The notes under the pieces were generated by a model. That model saw nothing but the letters and a program-made list of their open reading frames with translations. It did not search any database and had not been told where the DNA came from. The position numbers and the translations under genes are program-made. From a bacterium (lineage in GTDB: Bacteria > Patescibacteriota > Minisyncoccia > Phycocordibacterales > UBA2100), in assembly GCA_030698935.1 (NCBI GenBank), contig JAUYLR010000070.1, forward strand, positions 1 through 11,769: 11,769 nucleotides of DNA. The letters are read 5' to 3'. Each line of letters opens with the position of its first letter. The first letter of the stretch is position 1. Below are positions 1 through 4,831 of the stretch, piece after piece.

Positions 1-739
1 GCGAACACGGGTTGGCAATAATGTGTAACACCCTCACTTCGTCTTCAGTGAGGTCTTCGCGCGCGACCTTTGATTTCTCCTCAAGTTTAATTCCGAGCAC
101 GCGCAAAATGTCCTCCGGCTCTGTAACCGGAGTTGCGCCGAGTTTCAGAAACTGGTGCGTGCCACGGCTCTCGGCGCTGAAAATAGAGCCCGGTACGACA
201 AGCAATTCGCGGTTATACTCTGTCGTCAGCCGCGCCGTAATGAGCGAGCCGGAGCGTTCCTTTGCTTCTATCATGAGTGTCGCTTGGCACAGGCCGGCCA
301 TGATTCTGTTCCGTTGCGGGAACGTGTAATCGGCGGCTTTCAACTCCGGCTCGTATTCGGAAAGGAGCGCTCCCCCTGCCTTTATTATTTCGCGCGCCAG
401 CGACACATTCGCCCGCGGATAAAACACGCTCCAATCAAGCCCCGACCCCGGAACACCCACTGTCGGGAGTCCCGCCTCTAGCGCGGCTTTATGCGCCGCG
501 GCATCTACGCCGAACGCGAGGCCGGAAACAATCACCACCGGATATCCGCGCAGACCGGAAATCAAATGCGAGCACGCCTGCCGGCCGTAGCTCGTCATCG
601 CGCGCGAGCCGACTACCGCGAGCCACTTCCAATCGGTGCTCGGCAATTTCCCGCGGACGTACAGTTTCTTCGGCGGGTCGGCGATTTCTTTGAGGAGCGG
701 CGGGAAGTCCGCCGTATTGAGAACAGTAATTTCCGGCAT
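1..739 (-). CDS. dprA: DNA-processing protein DprA, 5' part (runs off left edge)
   Basis: DprA binds single-stranded DNA taken up during transformation and loads RecA on it; it acts in the cytoplasm. Reading the minus strand from the ATG at 737-739 gives 246 uninterrupted codons up to the window edge. The Rossmann-like core is clear: VGSRAMTSYG (about residues 43-52), SGLAFGVDAAAHKAAL (about 72-87), a GSGLDWSVFYPRAN segment, then FPQRNRIMAGL and a GSLITARLTTEYNRE stretch followed by VVPGS. After the core, LTEDEVRVLHII looks like the start of the C-terminal winged helix. The N-terminal SAM/HhH domain of longer DprA proteins is absent. An AGGA sits 9 nt before the ATG; an in-frame GTG 18 nt upstream is a weaker alternative start. 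It lies 135 bp downstream of the homospermidine synthase gene on the same strand. The product name is secure; activity in natural competence is inferred from the family. Confidence 0.95.
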   Translation of the reverse strand, partial: MPEITVLNTADFPPLLKEIADPPKKLYVRGKLPSTDWKWLAVVGSRAMTSYGRQACSHLISGLRGYPVVIVSGLAFGVDAAAHKAALEAGLPTVGVPGSGLDWSVFYPRANVSLAREIIKAGGALLSEYEPELKAADYTFPQRNRIMAGLCQATLMIEAKERSGSLITARLTTEYNRELLVVPGSIFSAESRGTHQFLKLGATPVTEPEDILRVLGIKLEEKSKVAREDLTEDEVRVLHIIANPCS

Positions 740-776
740 GAGATGTAATCCTATCACGTCTCGCAGGCGATATAGA

Positions 777-799
777 AAATCAAGGGGAGTCCTTGATTT
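777..799 (-). terminator. Short perfect hairpin, possible terminator
   Basis: AAATCAAGG and CCTTGATTT form a perfect 9-bp stem around a 5-nt loop. On the minus strand the 3' arm ends in ATTTTC, a short U-rich tail. It lies after the homospermidine synthase gene and just before dprA, so it could end transcription from the upstream gene. The tail is short, so termination may be weak. Confidence 0.4.
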
Positions 800-825
800 G
801 TTTCCTTATAACCCATCAGCTCGCT

Positions 826-861
826 CGTGCGATTAACGCAACGGGTTGAGTTAATCGCACG
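826..861 (-). terminator. 12-bp perfect inverted repeat downstream of homospermidine synthase
   Basis: CGTGCGATTAAC (826-837) pairs perfectly with GTTAATCGCACG (850-861) around a 12-nt loop that can itself form a small CAAC/GTTG stem. It starts 14 nt past the homospermidine synthase stop codon on the minus strand. No U-run follows, so it may be an mRNA 3' end stabiliser, half of a two-part terminator with 777-799, or a repeat element. Nothing else is seen in the 740-874 gap. Confidence 0.45.
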
Positions 862-874
862 GAGGTGATTACAG

Positions 875-2332
875 CTACGAAACCAAAAAGTTATTGAATT
901 GCCACGGGTCTTTCTTGTCCAACTTCTCGGGGAAGAGTTCGCCGCGCTGGGCGAGTGGCGTCCAATCGGTGTATTCGGCGAGCATGGTGCCCAAGTAGGG
1001 GAGCGCGGCTTCCATCACGACGTGATGGTCAAGTTCTTCGGCATCCACAATTCCCGCTTCTGGATTTCGTATTGCCCAAATCATTGCGCCCAAAATTCCC
1101 GCGCAGACCTGCAAACCTGTCGCGTTGTTGTGGGGAACGAGCGCGCGCGCTTCATCTATTGAGAGGCGCGAACCGTACCACAGCGCATTCTTCTTATGCC
1201 CCATGAGGAGCACGCCGAGTTCGTCTACGCCGCCGGGAAGTATCTCGTTACTGATAAGACGCGAGATATTTTGCATGGTGCCGCCGCGCTCCGCCGTTTC
1301 AATAAGCGAGAGGACGGCGCCGTCGCACGGGTGATACGCATAGTGGACGGTCGGCCGGTACACGACACGCCCCTCGTCTTTCACCGTCAGGTAATCGGCG
1401 ATGGAGATTGATTCGTTGTGCGTGATAACCCAGCCGTACTGCGGGCCCGATATCGGCGTCCAACTGCGCACTTGCGTTGCGAGCCCCGGCTGTTCCAGAT
1501 AAATAGCCGCCTTGCATCCGAAATCGTGCTTCCGGCCTTTCTCAGGCATGTGCTTTTCATGCGTGCCCCATCCCATTTCCGAAGGTTGGCATCCTTCGGA
1601 ATAAAAACCGTCCACGGACCACGTGTTGACGAACTCATCCATTTGCTTCGGTTTCTTGGGCGCCTGCGTATCGCGCTCGGCGATGTGGATGACTTTAATC
1701 TCAAGTTTCTGCGCGAGCGCCGCCCATTCCTCGCGCGTTTTAGGTTCCATCACTTTTTCGCCGGTATCTTTTGCGATTCTCAAAAGCGCCTCCTTAACGA
1801 AGTGGGAAACGAGGCCGGGGTTTGCGCCGTGCGCGACCACAGCCGTGGGACGCGGGCCCGTGATAGGTAAATTGCCTGCCCGCGCGTCGCGCGCAGGCGG
1901 GCGCAAGGCGAGCGCTTTTTCCCGTAGAGCATAGTTAGAGCGTTCCGACATAGAAAGCGATGCATCGGTGTAATAACCTGCCCACGGCTCAACGACCGTA
2001 TCTATGTAGAGAATGCCTTTTTCCTGACAAAGTTTAATGAGGTCGGTGGAAGAAACGTCAACCGAAACATTGCAGAGAAAATCTCCGCGCCCGATATGCG
2101 ACAAAATCACCTTCTCGTAATTATCGGGAGTTAACGGCTCAAGCATGAACCGCACGCCGAATTCTTTGGCGACCGAGCGTCCGCGCTTGTCGGCGGTGAC
2201 AATGGTAATTTTTTCCGGCGGCACCGTGAGGTGCCGGAGCAAAAGCGGAAGGACGCCTTGGCCGATGCTTCCAAAACCGACAATCAGAATTTTCCCGTCA
2301 AATTTTTGCTGTTTCACCCCGTTAGAAGTCAT
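875..2332 (-). CDS. Homospermidine synthase (saccharopine dehydrogenase-like fold)
   Basis: The family makes homospermidine by NAD-dependent transfer of an aminobutyl group from putrescine or spermidine to putrescine (EC 2.5.1.44). The 485-residue length fits the bacterial type (about 480). Visible signs: a dinucleotide-binding GFGSIGQG at residues 19-26, VDVSSTDLI near 91-98, IDTVVEPWAGYY near 110-121, HGANPGLVSHFVKEALL near 168-184, and the conserved central stretch with NTWSVDGFYSEG, EMGWGTHEKHMP and ISGPQYGWVITHNESISIAD. The start ATG overlaps the stop of the upstream GIY-YIG gene (ATGA) and has no Shine-Dalgarno sequence, so translation probably depends on coupling. The first residues (MTSNGV) are encoded by the end of a mobile element, so the native N-terminus was probably replaced. 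Residues about 145-153 come from a GC-rich palindrome and look like an insertion. No other polyamine gene is visible nearby. Family assignment is strong; the substrate preference is not determinable here. Confidence 0.93.
   Translation of the reverse strand: MTSNGVKQQKFDGKILIVGFGSIGQGVLPLLLRHLTVPPEKITIVTADKRGRSVAKEFGVRFMLEPLTPDNYEKVILSHIGRGDFLCNVSVDVSSTDLIKLCQEKGILYIDTVVEPWAGYYTDASLSMSERSNYALREKALALRPPARDARAGNLPITGPRPTAVVAHGANPGLVSHFVKEALLRIAKDTGEKVMEPKTREEWAALAQKLEIKVIHIAERDTQAPKKPKQMDEFVNTWSVDGFYSEGCQPSEMGWGTHEKHMPEKGRKHDFGCKAAIYLEQPGLATQVRSWTPISGPQYGWVITHNESISIADYLTVKDEGRVVYRPTVHYAYHPCDGAVLSLIETAERGGTMQNISRLISNEILPGGVDELGVLLMGHKKNALWYGSRLSIDEARALVPHNNATGLQVCAGILGAMIWAIRNPEAGIVDAEELDHHVVMEAALPYLGTMLAEYTDWTPLAQRGELFPEKLDKKDPWQFNNFLVS
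1872..1906. repeat. GC-rich palindromic segment inside the homospermidine synthase gene
   Basis: GCCTGC (1874-1879) pairs with GCAGGC (1893-1898); inside it GCGCG and CGCGC pair around a single T with a CC bulge, and TTGC/GCAA flank the whole. It encodes roughly PPARDARAG in the protein, a Pro/Ala/Arg-rich stretch unlike the surrounding sequence and lying between two conserved blocks. It may be a small palindromic insertion that kept the reading frame. Confidence 0.45.
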
Positions 2333-2600
2333 ATGGCAAAAAAGAATTTAAGGCGATTTTTTAAATATCTCCGACCTTGACCTGATTTTAAATATCGTTC
2401 CCGCGCACGAGCATCATCTCGATTGAGACCTATCTCACAATAAATCATGCCCCACGGAATCCCATATTTTGTGGAACGATTTCTGCCGCTATTGTGAGAT
2501 AAAATTCTTTTTTGCATTTCCTTCGTAGATCCGATGTACCAACCGCCGGTCTTCTTGCTCAGCAAGACGTACACATACCAGCTCTGACTTCTAACGGGGT
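2316..2600. mobile_element. GIY-YIG-bearing element with 15-bp terminal inverted repeats
   Basis: ACCCCGTTAGAAGTC at 2316-2330 and GACTTCTAACGGGGT at 2586-2600 are perfect inverted repeats enclosing almost exactly one small gene, a GIY-YIG nuclease. The direct repeat TTCA touches the CCCC end (2313-2316) and the GGGG end (2600-2603) and may be a target duplication. The same 13-bp end sequence brackets a shorter element in dus (7270-7370). The element inserted at the 5' end of the homospermidine synthase gene and now supplies its first codons. No transposase is present, so the mechanism of movement is unknown; a role for the nuclease is an inference. Confidence 0.7.
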
Positions 2601-2604
2601 TCAA
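2329..2604 (-). CDS. Small GIY-YIG nuclease domain protein
   Basis: A 91-residue stand-alone GIY-YIG domain (UvrC/homing-endonuclease fold, URI type). The two signature blocks are YVYVLL (10-15) and GWYIGST (21-27), followed by an Arg in QKRI (about 33) and the catalytic-type Glu in ARARERYLKSG (about 69); the C-terminus ends in a basic and then hydrophobic tail. Such proteins cut DNA with a single metal ion in the families studied; this one's substrate is unknown. The start used is a TTG at 2602-2604 preceded by GGAAG about 8 nt upstream; the first residues (NPVRS) are encoded by the element's inverted repeat. A GTG at the start of VYVLL is a less likely start. Its stop overlaps the homospermidine synthase ATG by ATGA. 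It is the only gene of the 2316-2600 element. Confidence 0.88.
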   Translation of the reverse strand: MNPVRSQSWYVYVLLSKKTGGWYIGSTKEMQKRILSHNSGRNRSTKYGIPWGMIYCEIGLNRDDARARERYLKSGQGRRYLKNRLKFFFAI

Positions 2605-2648
2605 TTTGGCTTCTTCCGGTTATTTATTTTTTTCTTGTAGATAGTATT

Positions 2649-2686
2649 GGTATACAGCATGCACAAGCGATGTCAATAGCATCGCT
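2649..2686 (-). promoter_or_regulatory. Promoter with overlapping inverted repeat for the GIY-YIG/homospermidine synthase operon
   Basis: On the minus strand TTGACA (2671-2676) and TATACC (2649-2654) are separated by 16 nt, a near-consensus sigma-70 promoter about 45 nt before the TTG start. The inverted repeat AGCGATG/CATCGCT (2666-2672 and 2680-2686, 7-nt spacer) covers the -35 box and could bind a repressor. The promoter lies outside the mobile element, so it probably belonged to homospermidine synthase before the insertion. Confidence 0.65.
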
Positions 2687-2690
2687 GTGG

Positions 2691-2753
2691 AATTTCCAAT
2701 TTGCAATTCGCAATTTGCAAAATAAAATCACAAAATTCCCAAAGTCGCAAAAT
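2691..2753. repeat. Degenerate heptanucleotide repeat (AATTTGC type)
   Basis: Read in steps of seven, the sequence gives AATTTCC, AATTTGC, AATTCGC, AATTTGC, then decayed units AAAATAA, AATCACA, AAATTCC, CAAAGTC and GCAAAAT. It is upstream of the -35 box of the minus-strand operon and is followed directly by a run of hairpins. Confidence 0.65.
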
Positions 2754-2804
2754 TGCCCGAGGTCTCTCCTCGAGAATTCCGCATGTGAGGTGAGTCCTCG
2801 GGCA
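2754..2804. repeat. Imperfect 18-bp stem-loop
   Basis: Arms 2754-2771 and 2787-2804 pair over 18 positions with only two T-T mismatches; the outer nine (TGCCCGAGG/CCTCGGGCA) are perfect. The loop is 15 nt and holds GAATTC. A further CATGGT/ACCATG hairpin with a 3-nt loop overlaps its right edge at 2803-2817. No U-run follows, so it is not an obvious terminator. It could be a leader structure for the downstream gene or a repeat element. Confidence 0.6.
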
Positions 2805-2819
2805 TGGTCGCACCATGGA

Positions 2820-2859
2820 TTCCTTATGCTAGTGTTTTGCAAAACACTAGCATAAGGAA
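2820..2859. repeat. Perfect 40-bp palindrome without spacer
   Basis: TTCCTTATGCTAGTGTTTTG (2820-2839) is followed directly by its exact reverse complement (2840-2859). There is no spacer. As RNA or single strand it would form a very stable hairpin; as duplex it could extrude a cruciform. It lies about 50 bp before the VIT1-like gene. Confidence 0.9.
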
Positions 2860-2891
2860 ATCGGCACGAGGTATTTTGGGGCTGCCGATTT
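2858..2891. repeat. 9-bp perfect stem-loop next to the VIT1-like gene
   Basis: AAATCGGCA (2858-2866) and TGCCGATTT (2883-2891) pair perfectly around a 16-nt loop. It abuts the 40-bp palindrome and ends about 20 nt before the gene start, so in a transcript it would sit just ahead of the ribosome binding site. Confidence 0.6.
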
Positions 2892-2911
2892 ATGGGTTAA
2901 GGCGTGGTAGC

Positions 2912-3415
2912 ATGAGTGCCATGGACAGCACGAAAGCGCTTTACATAAGAAATATTATCTTTGGCGTGGAAGACAGCTTGGTTTCCACGGTAGGCCTTCT
3001 CGCGGGTATTGCCACTCAAACCCCGCGCAGTGTCATTCTGCTCACGGGCATCGTCTATATATGCGTGGAAGGATTTTCCATGGCCGTCGGCAGTTTTCTT
3101 TCGGAGGAAGCAACAGAGGAGTATCTCTCTCGCGATAAAGTTGGCTTCAAACAATCCGTCATCGGCAGTATCGTGATGCTGTTCTCATTCATTCTCGCAG
3201 GCCTAATCCCAATCGCGCCGTATATTTTTATTGAAAGCAAGAGCGCCATCGCGGTTTCTATCATCGCTTCACTTATCGCACTCTTTATTCTCGGACTCGC
3301 GAGCGGCAAGATGTCGCGCACAGGAATGGTTAGCCGGGGCTTGAGAATGGCCATTCTCGCCGGCATCGCAATTTTCATAGGTATTATGGTCGGGCAATTT
3401 GTGAGTATCGGGTGA
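2912..3415 (+). CDS. Minimal VIT1/CCC1-family membrane protein
   Basis: Members of this family export or store iron or manganese across membranes. The opening IRNIIFGVEDSLVSTVGLLAG (residues about 12-32) matches the family's hallmark first helix, and FSMAVGSFLSEEATEEY (about 55-71) matches the conserved end of helix 2 with acidic residues. Two more hydrophobic blocks (about 82-107 and 112-131) and a final one (about 146-163) give about five membrane segments. At 167 residues it is shorter than usual: the cytoplasmic helical metal-binding region between helices 2 and 3 is reduced to a few residues, so its metal handling may differ. ATG 2912 was chosen because AAGG lies 9 nt upstream; ATG 2921 is possible. 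The frame stays open upstream to 2804, but that part runs through the palindrome and is not protein-like. Transport substrate is inferred from the family only. Confidence 0.85.
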   Translation: MSAMDSTKALYIRNIIFGVEDSLVSTVGLLAGIATQTPRSVILLTGIVYICVEGFSMAVGSFLSEEATEEYLSRDKVGFKQSVIGSIVMLFSFILAGLIPIAPYIFIESKSAIAVSIIASLIALFILGLASGKMSRTGMVSRGLRMAILAGIAIFIGIMVGQFVSIG

Positions 3416-3430
3416 CAATTGTGGTATGCT
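3412..3430 (+). promoter_or_regulatory. Candidate extended -10 promoter for the nucleotidyltransferase gene
   Basis: TGGTATGCT (3422-3430) is a good extended -10 element. It sits inside GTGACAATTGTGGTATGCT, which is closely repeated at 3807-3825. No good -35 lies 17 nt upstream. A start at the predicted position would put the ATG at 3433 at the very 5' end of the message. The 3416-3497 gap also holds a small CGAATC/GATTCG hairpin (3468-3483). Confidence 0.35.
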
Positions 3431-3497
3431 TGATGGGCATATCGGTTGGGATAGGCGGGCCAAGCCACGAATCTGCTGATTCGCCTGTAGACGGCAT

Positions 3498-3779
3498 ATG
3501 ACGAAGACTAACTACATTGAACAAGTAAAGAACGTTGTAACAACATTCGACCCGCGCGGCTCGAACCGCCATTTCCTTTTTGGCTCTTCAGTGCGTAAAG
3601 AAAAATTTAATGACATTGACCTTGCTGTCGTGGGCAACACAGTATCGCAAAAGAAACTCTCGGAGTTGCGGGACAGTTTTTATGATTCAACTATCCCGTA
3701 CAAAGTTGATGTGGTTGATTTTGATGCGGTAGACAGCGATTTTCGGGAATATGTTTTACAAAATGAACCTGTCGTATAG
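3498..3779 (+). CDS. Minimal MNT-type nucleotidyltransferase domain protein
   Basis: A 93-residue stand-alone nucleotidyltransferase fold of the pol-beta superfamily. The core motif is present: FGSSVRKEKFNDIDLAVVG (about 28-46), with GS at 29-30 and the metal-binding DID at 39-41, and a third acidic site in KVDVVDF (about 69-75). In HEPN/MNT modules such proteins AMPylate a partner HEPN toxin and so act as antitoxins, but no HEPN gene is next to it here. It may be an orphan, or its partner may lie elsewhere. The ATG overlaps the stop of a 22-codon open frame that begins at 3433 (ATGA), and there is no Shine-Dalgarno sequence, so it may be coupled to that frame. It converges with the antitoxin gene, 39 bp apart, with no clear terminator between them. 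Confidence 0.82.
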   Translation: MTKTNYIEQVKNVVTTFDPRGSNRHFLFGSSVRKEKFNDIDLAVVGNTVSQKKLSELRDSFYDSTIPYKVDVVDFDAVDSDFREYVLQNEPVV

Positions 3780-3818
3780 ATACCATTTCCCGCATCAACG
3801 AACCATGTGACAATTTTG

Positions 3819-4079
3819 TTATCTGGTAAGTCTATGTATTGAAGATGATATTAATGTTTGATATGGCATGCCTTCTTGTACGGCCATCGCCTTCAATTTC
3901 ATTAAGTCAATTTCTGAGATTCTTATAGATATAGTTTTATTCTTTGCCGATGTGGCTTTTGCTATCTTGGAATATTGAGCAATATTTTTTGTTTTGTATT
4001 GCGTAGAAACAAATCCACCGTTTTCCGCTGATTTTAAGATGCTCTTTTCTTCTTTTGCCAATTTTATATCTGTTTTCAT
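3819..4079 (-). CDS. BrnA/CopG-like ribbon-helix-helix antitoxin
   Basis: An 86-residue protein whose C-terminal half, KTISIRISEIDLMKLKAMA then EGMPYQTLISSSIHRL (about 48-84), is a typical ribbon-helix-helix DNA-binding segment: a beta strand followed by two helices. The N-terminal part is charged and probably wraps the toxin. Such antitoxins block the toxin and repress their own operon. It begins 12 nt after the toxin stop, and toxin-first order is typical of BrnTA pairs. The gene is visibly AT-rich compared with the flanking genes, a sign of separate origin. Pairing with the upstream gene is inferred from position and family. Confidence 0.82.
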   Translation of the reverse strand: MKTDIKLAKEEKSILKSAENGGFVSTQYKTKNIAQYSKIAKATSAKNKTISIRISEIDLMKLKAMAVQEGMPYQTLISSSIHRLTR

Positions 4080-4091
4080 ACGTATAATTTT

Positions 4092-4352
4092 TTATTTTAA
4101 ATATTTTTTAGTGAATTTTCTGCTCGGGATGATAGTTTTTAGAAATATCTCATCTTCATTTTCAACAAAAGGCACTAAATAAACATATTCATCAATCTCT
4201 AGAACAAATATTCTTTGATTGGGGTGATTTATGCTTTCCAAAACGTCTAACACATCTTTATCTTCAATTTTCACCAAACACATCTCAAAAGAAACTCCTC
4301 TTTCTTTAATCAGTTTCTTATTCTTTTCAGAGTTCCAGTTAAAGTACTTCAT
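4092..4352 (-). CDS. BrnT-like toxin
   Basis: An 86-residue protein resembling the BrnT ribonuclease toxins (RelE-like fold). It opens with KYFNWNSEKNKKLIKERGVSFE (residues 2-23), which corresponds to the BrnT start pattern of aromatic-x-W-x-x-x-K-N followed by a GVSFE turn, and ends with FLKTIIPSRKFTKKYL, matching the family's strand with an Arg and terminal helix. The start ATG at 4350-4352 was chosen because the longer open frame reads through the promoter. Between the blocks the protein is divergent and AT-rich codons dominate. Target RNA cleavage is known for the family, not shown here. It could instead be an annotated-but-uncharacterised toxin of a sister family. Confidence 0.75.
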   Translation of the reverse strand: MKYFNWNSEKNKKLIKERGVSFEMCLVKIEDKDVLDVLESINHPNQRIFVLEIDEYVYLVPFVENEDEIFLKTIIPSRKFTKKYLK

Positions 4353-4361
4353 ATCACCCAC

Positions 4362-4396
4362 ATATACATTGTATATACAAGCGTATTGAGTGTCAA
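4362..4396 (-). promoter_or_regulatory. Promoter and palindromic operator of the toxin-antitoxin operon
   Basis: On the minus strand TTGACA (4391-4396) and TACAAT (4368-4373) are 17 nt apart, an excellent sigma-70 promoter. A palindrome ATATACA-T-TGTATAT (4362-4376) lies over the -10 box, about 10 nt before the toxin start. A ribbon-helix-helix antitoxin typically binds such a site, so autorepression is likely. On the opposite strand TTGAGT (4386-4391) and TATCGA (4409-4414) are also 17 nt apart and could serve the small membrane protein gene. Confidence 0.75.
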
Positions 4397-4425
4397 GTAA
4401 CAGTAACGTATCGAACATGTGGAAA

Positions 4426-4446
4426 GGTAGTCAGTAGTCAGTAGTG
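4426..4446. repeat. Heptanucleotide tandem repeat (AGTAGTC type)
   Basis: Three units in register: GGTAGTC, AGTAGTC, AGTAGTG. It lies between the toxin operon promoter and the small membrane protein gene. Confidence 0.6.
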
Positions 4447-4499
4447 GAAAACGCTCAAAATTGGGCAATCCCGCCCGGCACGTCCACGAGGAGGTTATC

Positions 4500-4619
4500 G
4501 TGCAACGAAAACTCGCAACATGGAAATGGGTAGTCATCGCCGCTGGCATGTGCGTTGCGGCGCTGATTGCATGCGTATACCGTTTGATAACCACGGGGTC
4601 GTTCTTCATCAAAAAGTGA
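4500..4619 (+). CDS. Small single-span membrane protein (39 residues)
   Basis: A GTG-initiated frame of 39 codons. The start has a textbook ribosome binding site, GAGGAGG (4488-4494), 5 nt upstream. The N-terminus is basic (QRKLATWKW), followed by a hydrophobic stretch WVVIAAGMCVAALIACVY (about residues 10-27) that would span the membrane once, then a short polar tail ending in KK. A strong hairpin terminator begins 15 nt after the stop, which supports a real transcription unit. No family is recognised. Possible roles include a small membrane regulator or a type I toxin-like peptide next to the toxin-antitoxin pair; neither is shown. An in-frame TTG at 4461 would give a longer form but lacks a ribosome binding site. 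Confidence 0.62.
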   Translation: MQRKLATWKWVVIAAGMCVAALIACVYRLITTGSFFIKK

Positions 4620-4633
4620 CCGTGTGGCTTGAG

Positions 4634-4688
4634 AGCCGTTTACTTATTCCAGTCAATACAACGACCGGAATAGGCGAACGGCTTTTTC
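4634..4688 (+). terminator. Intrinsic terminator after the small membrane protein gene
   Basis: AGCCGTT (4634-4640) pairs with AACGGCT (4677-4683); further in, TATTCC (4645-4650) pairs with GGAATA (4667-4672) and GTC with GAC, around an 8-nt loop. A T5 run (4683-4687) follows the stem. The stem is interrupted by a 4x4 internal loop, but the overall form is a typical Rho-independent terminator that isolates the small gene from serS. Confidence 0.75.
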
Positions 4689-4719
4689 CTTTGGGCAATT
4701 CCTCACCTCGGATTTCGTG

Positions 4720-4728
4720 TGATAGTAT
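4720..4728 (+). promoter_or_regulatory. Weak extended -10 candidate for the serS operon
   Basis: TGATAGTAT lies about 100 nt before serS, downstream of the terminator. No matching -35 is seen 17 nt upstream. It is the best promoter-like site found in the 4689-4831 gap, which otherwise holds two heptamer arrays. Confidence 0.25.
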
Positions 4729-4739
4729 TTCAGTGAGCC

Positions 4740-4774
4740 GGTAGCTAGTAGCCGGTAGCAGGTAGCCAGAAGGG
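4740..4774. repeat. Heptanucleotide tandem repeat (GGTAGCC type)
   Basis: Units in register: GGTAGCT, AGTAGCC, GGTAGCA, GGTAGCC, then a decayed AGAAGGG. It lies 22 bp before a second array with a different unit, both in the serS leader. Confidence 0.65.
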
Positions 4775-4795
4775 ACCCGAAAGCCTTTTGCGTTT

Positions 4796-4830
4796 GCTAC
4801 AAGCTACAAGCTACAAGCTACAAGCTATTT
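4796..4830. repeat. Heptanucleotide tandem repeat (GCTACAA x4) abutting serS
   Basis: Four perfect copies of GCTACAA (4796-4823) plus GCTATTT end one base before the serS ATG. The array occupies the place where a Shine-Dalgarno sequence would be and contains none. Confidence 0.85.
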
Positions 4831-4831
4831 T

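Noticed and set aside
12..748. Several open frames on the plus strand over 12-748
   Set aside because: They are shadows of dprA on the minus strand, whose conserved motifs run through the whole region.
2624..2842. Open frame of 72 codons on the minus strand
   Set aside because: It crosses a promoter, a heptamer array and hairpins, and its product resembles no protein; the palindromes explain the openness.
2804..2911. N-terminal extension of the VIT1-like protein
   Set aside because: The extra 36 residues are encoded by the 40-bp palindrome and the next hairpin; the family start fits ATG 2912.
4520..4744. Open frame of 74 codons on the plus strand
   Set aside because: It overlaps the better supported 39-codon frame and runs through the terminator hairpin; no ribosome binding site.
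4740..4830. CRISPR array
   Set aside because: Repeats are 7 nt with no spacers and no cas genes are near.
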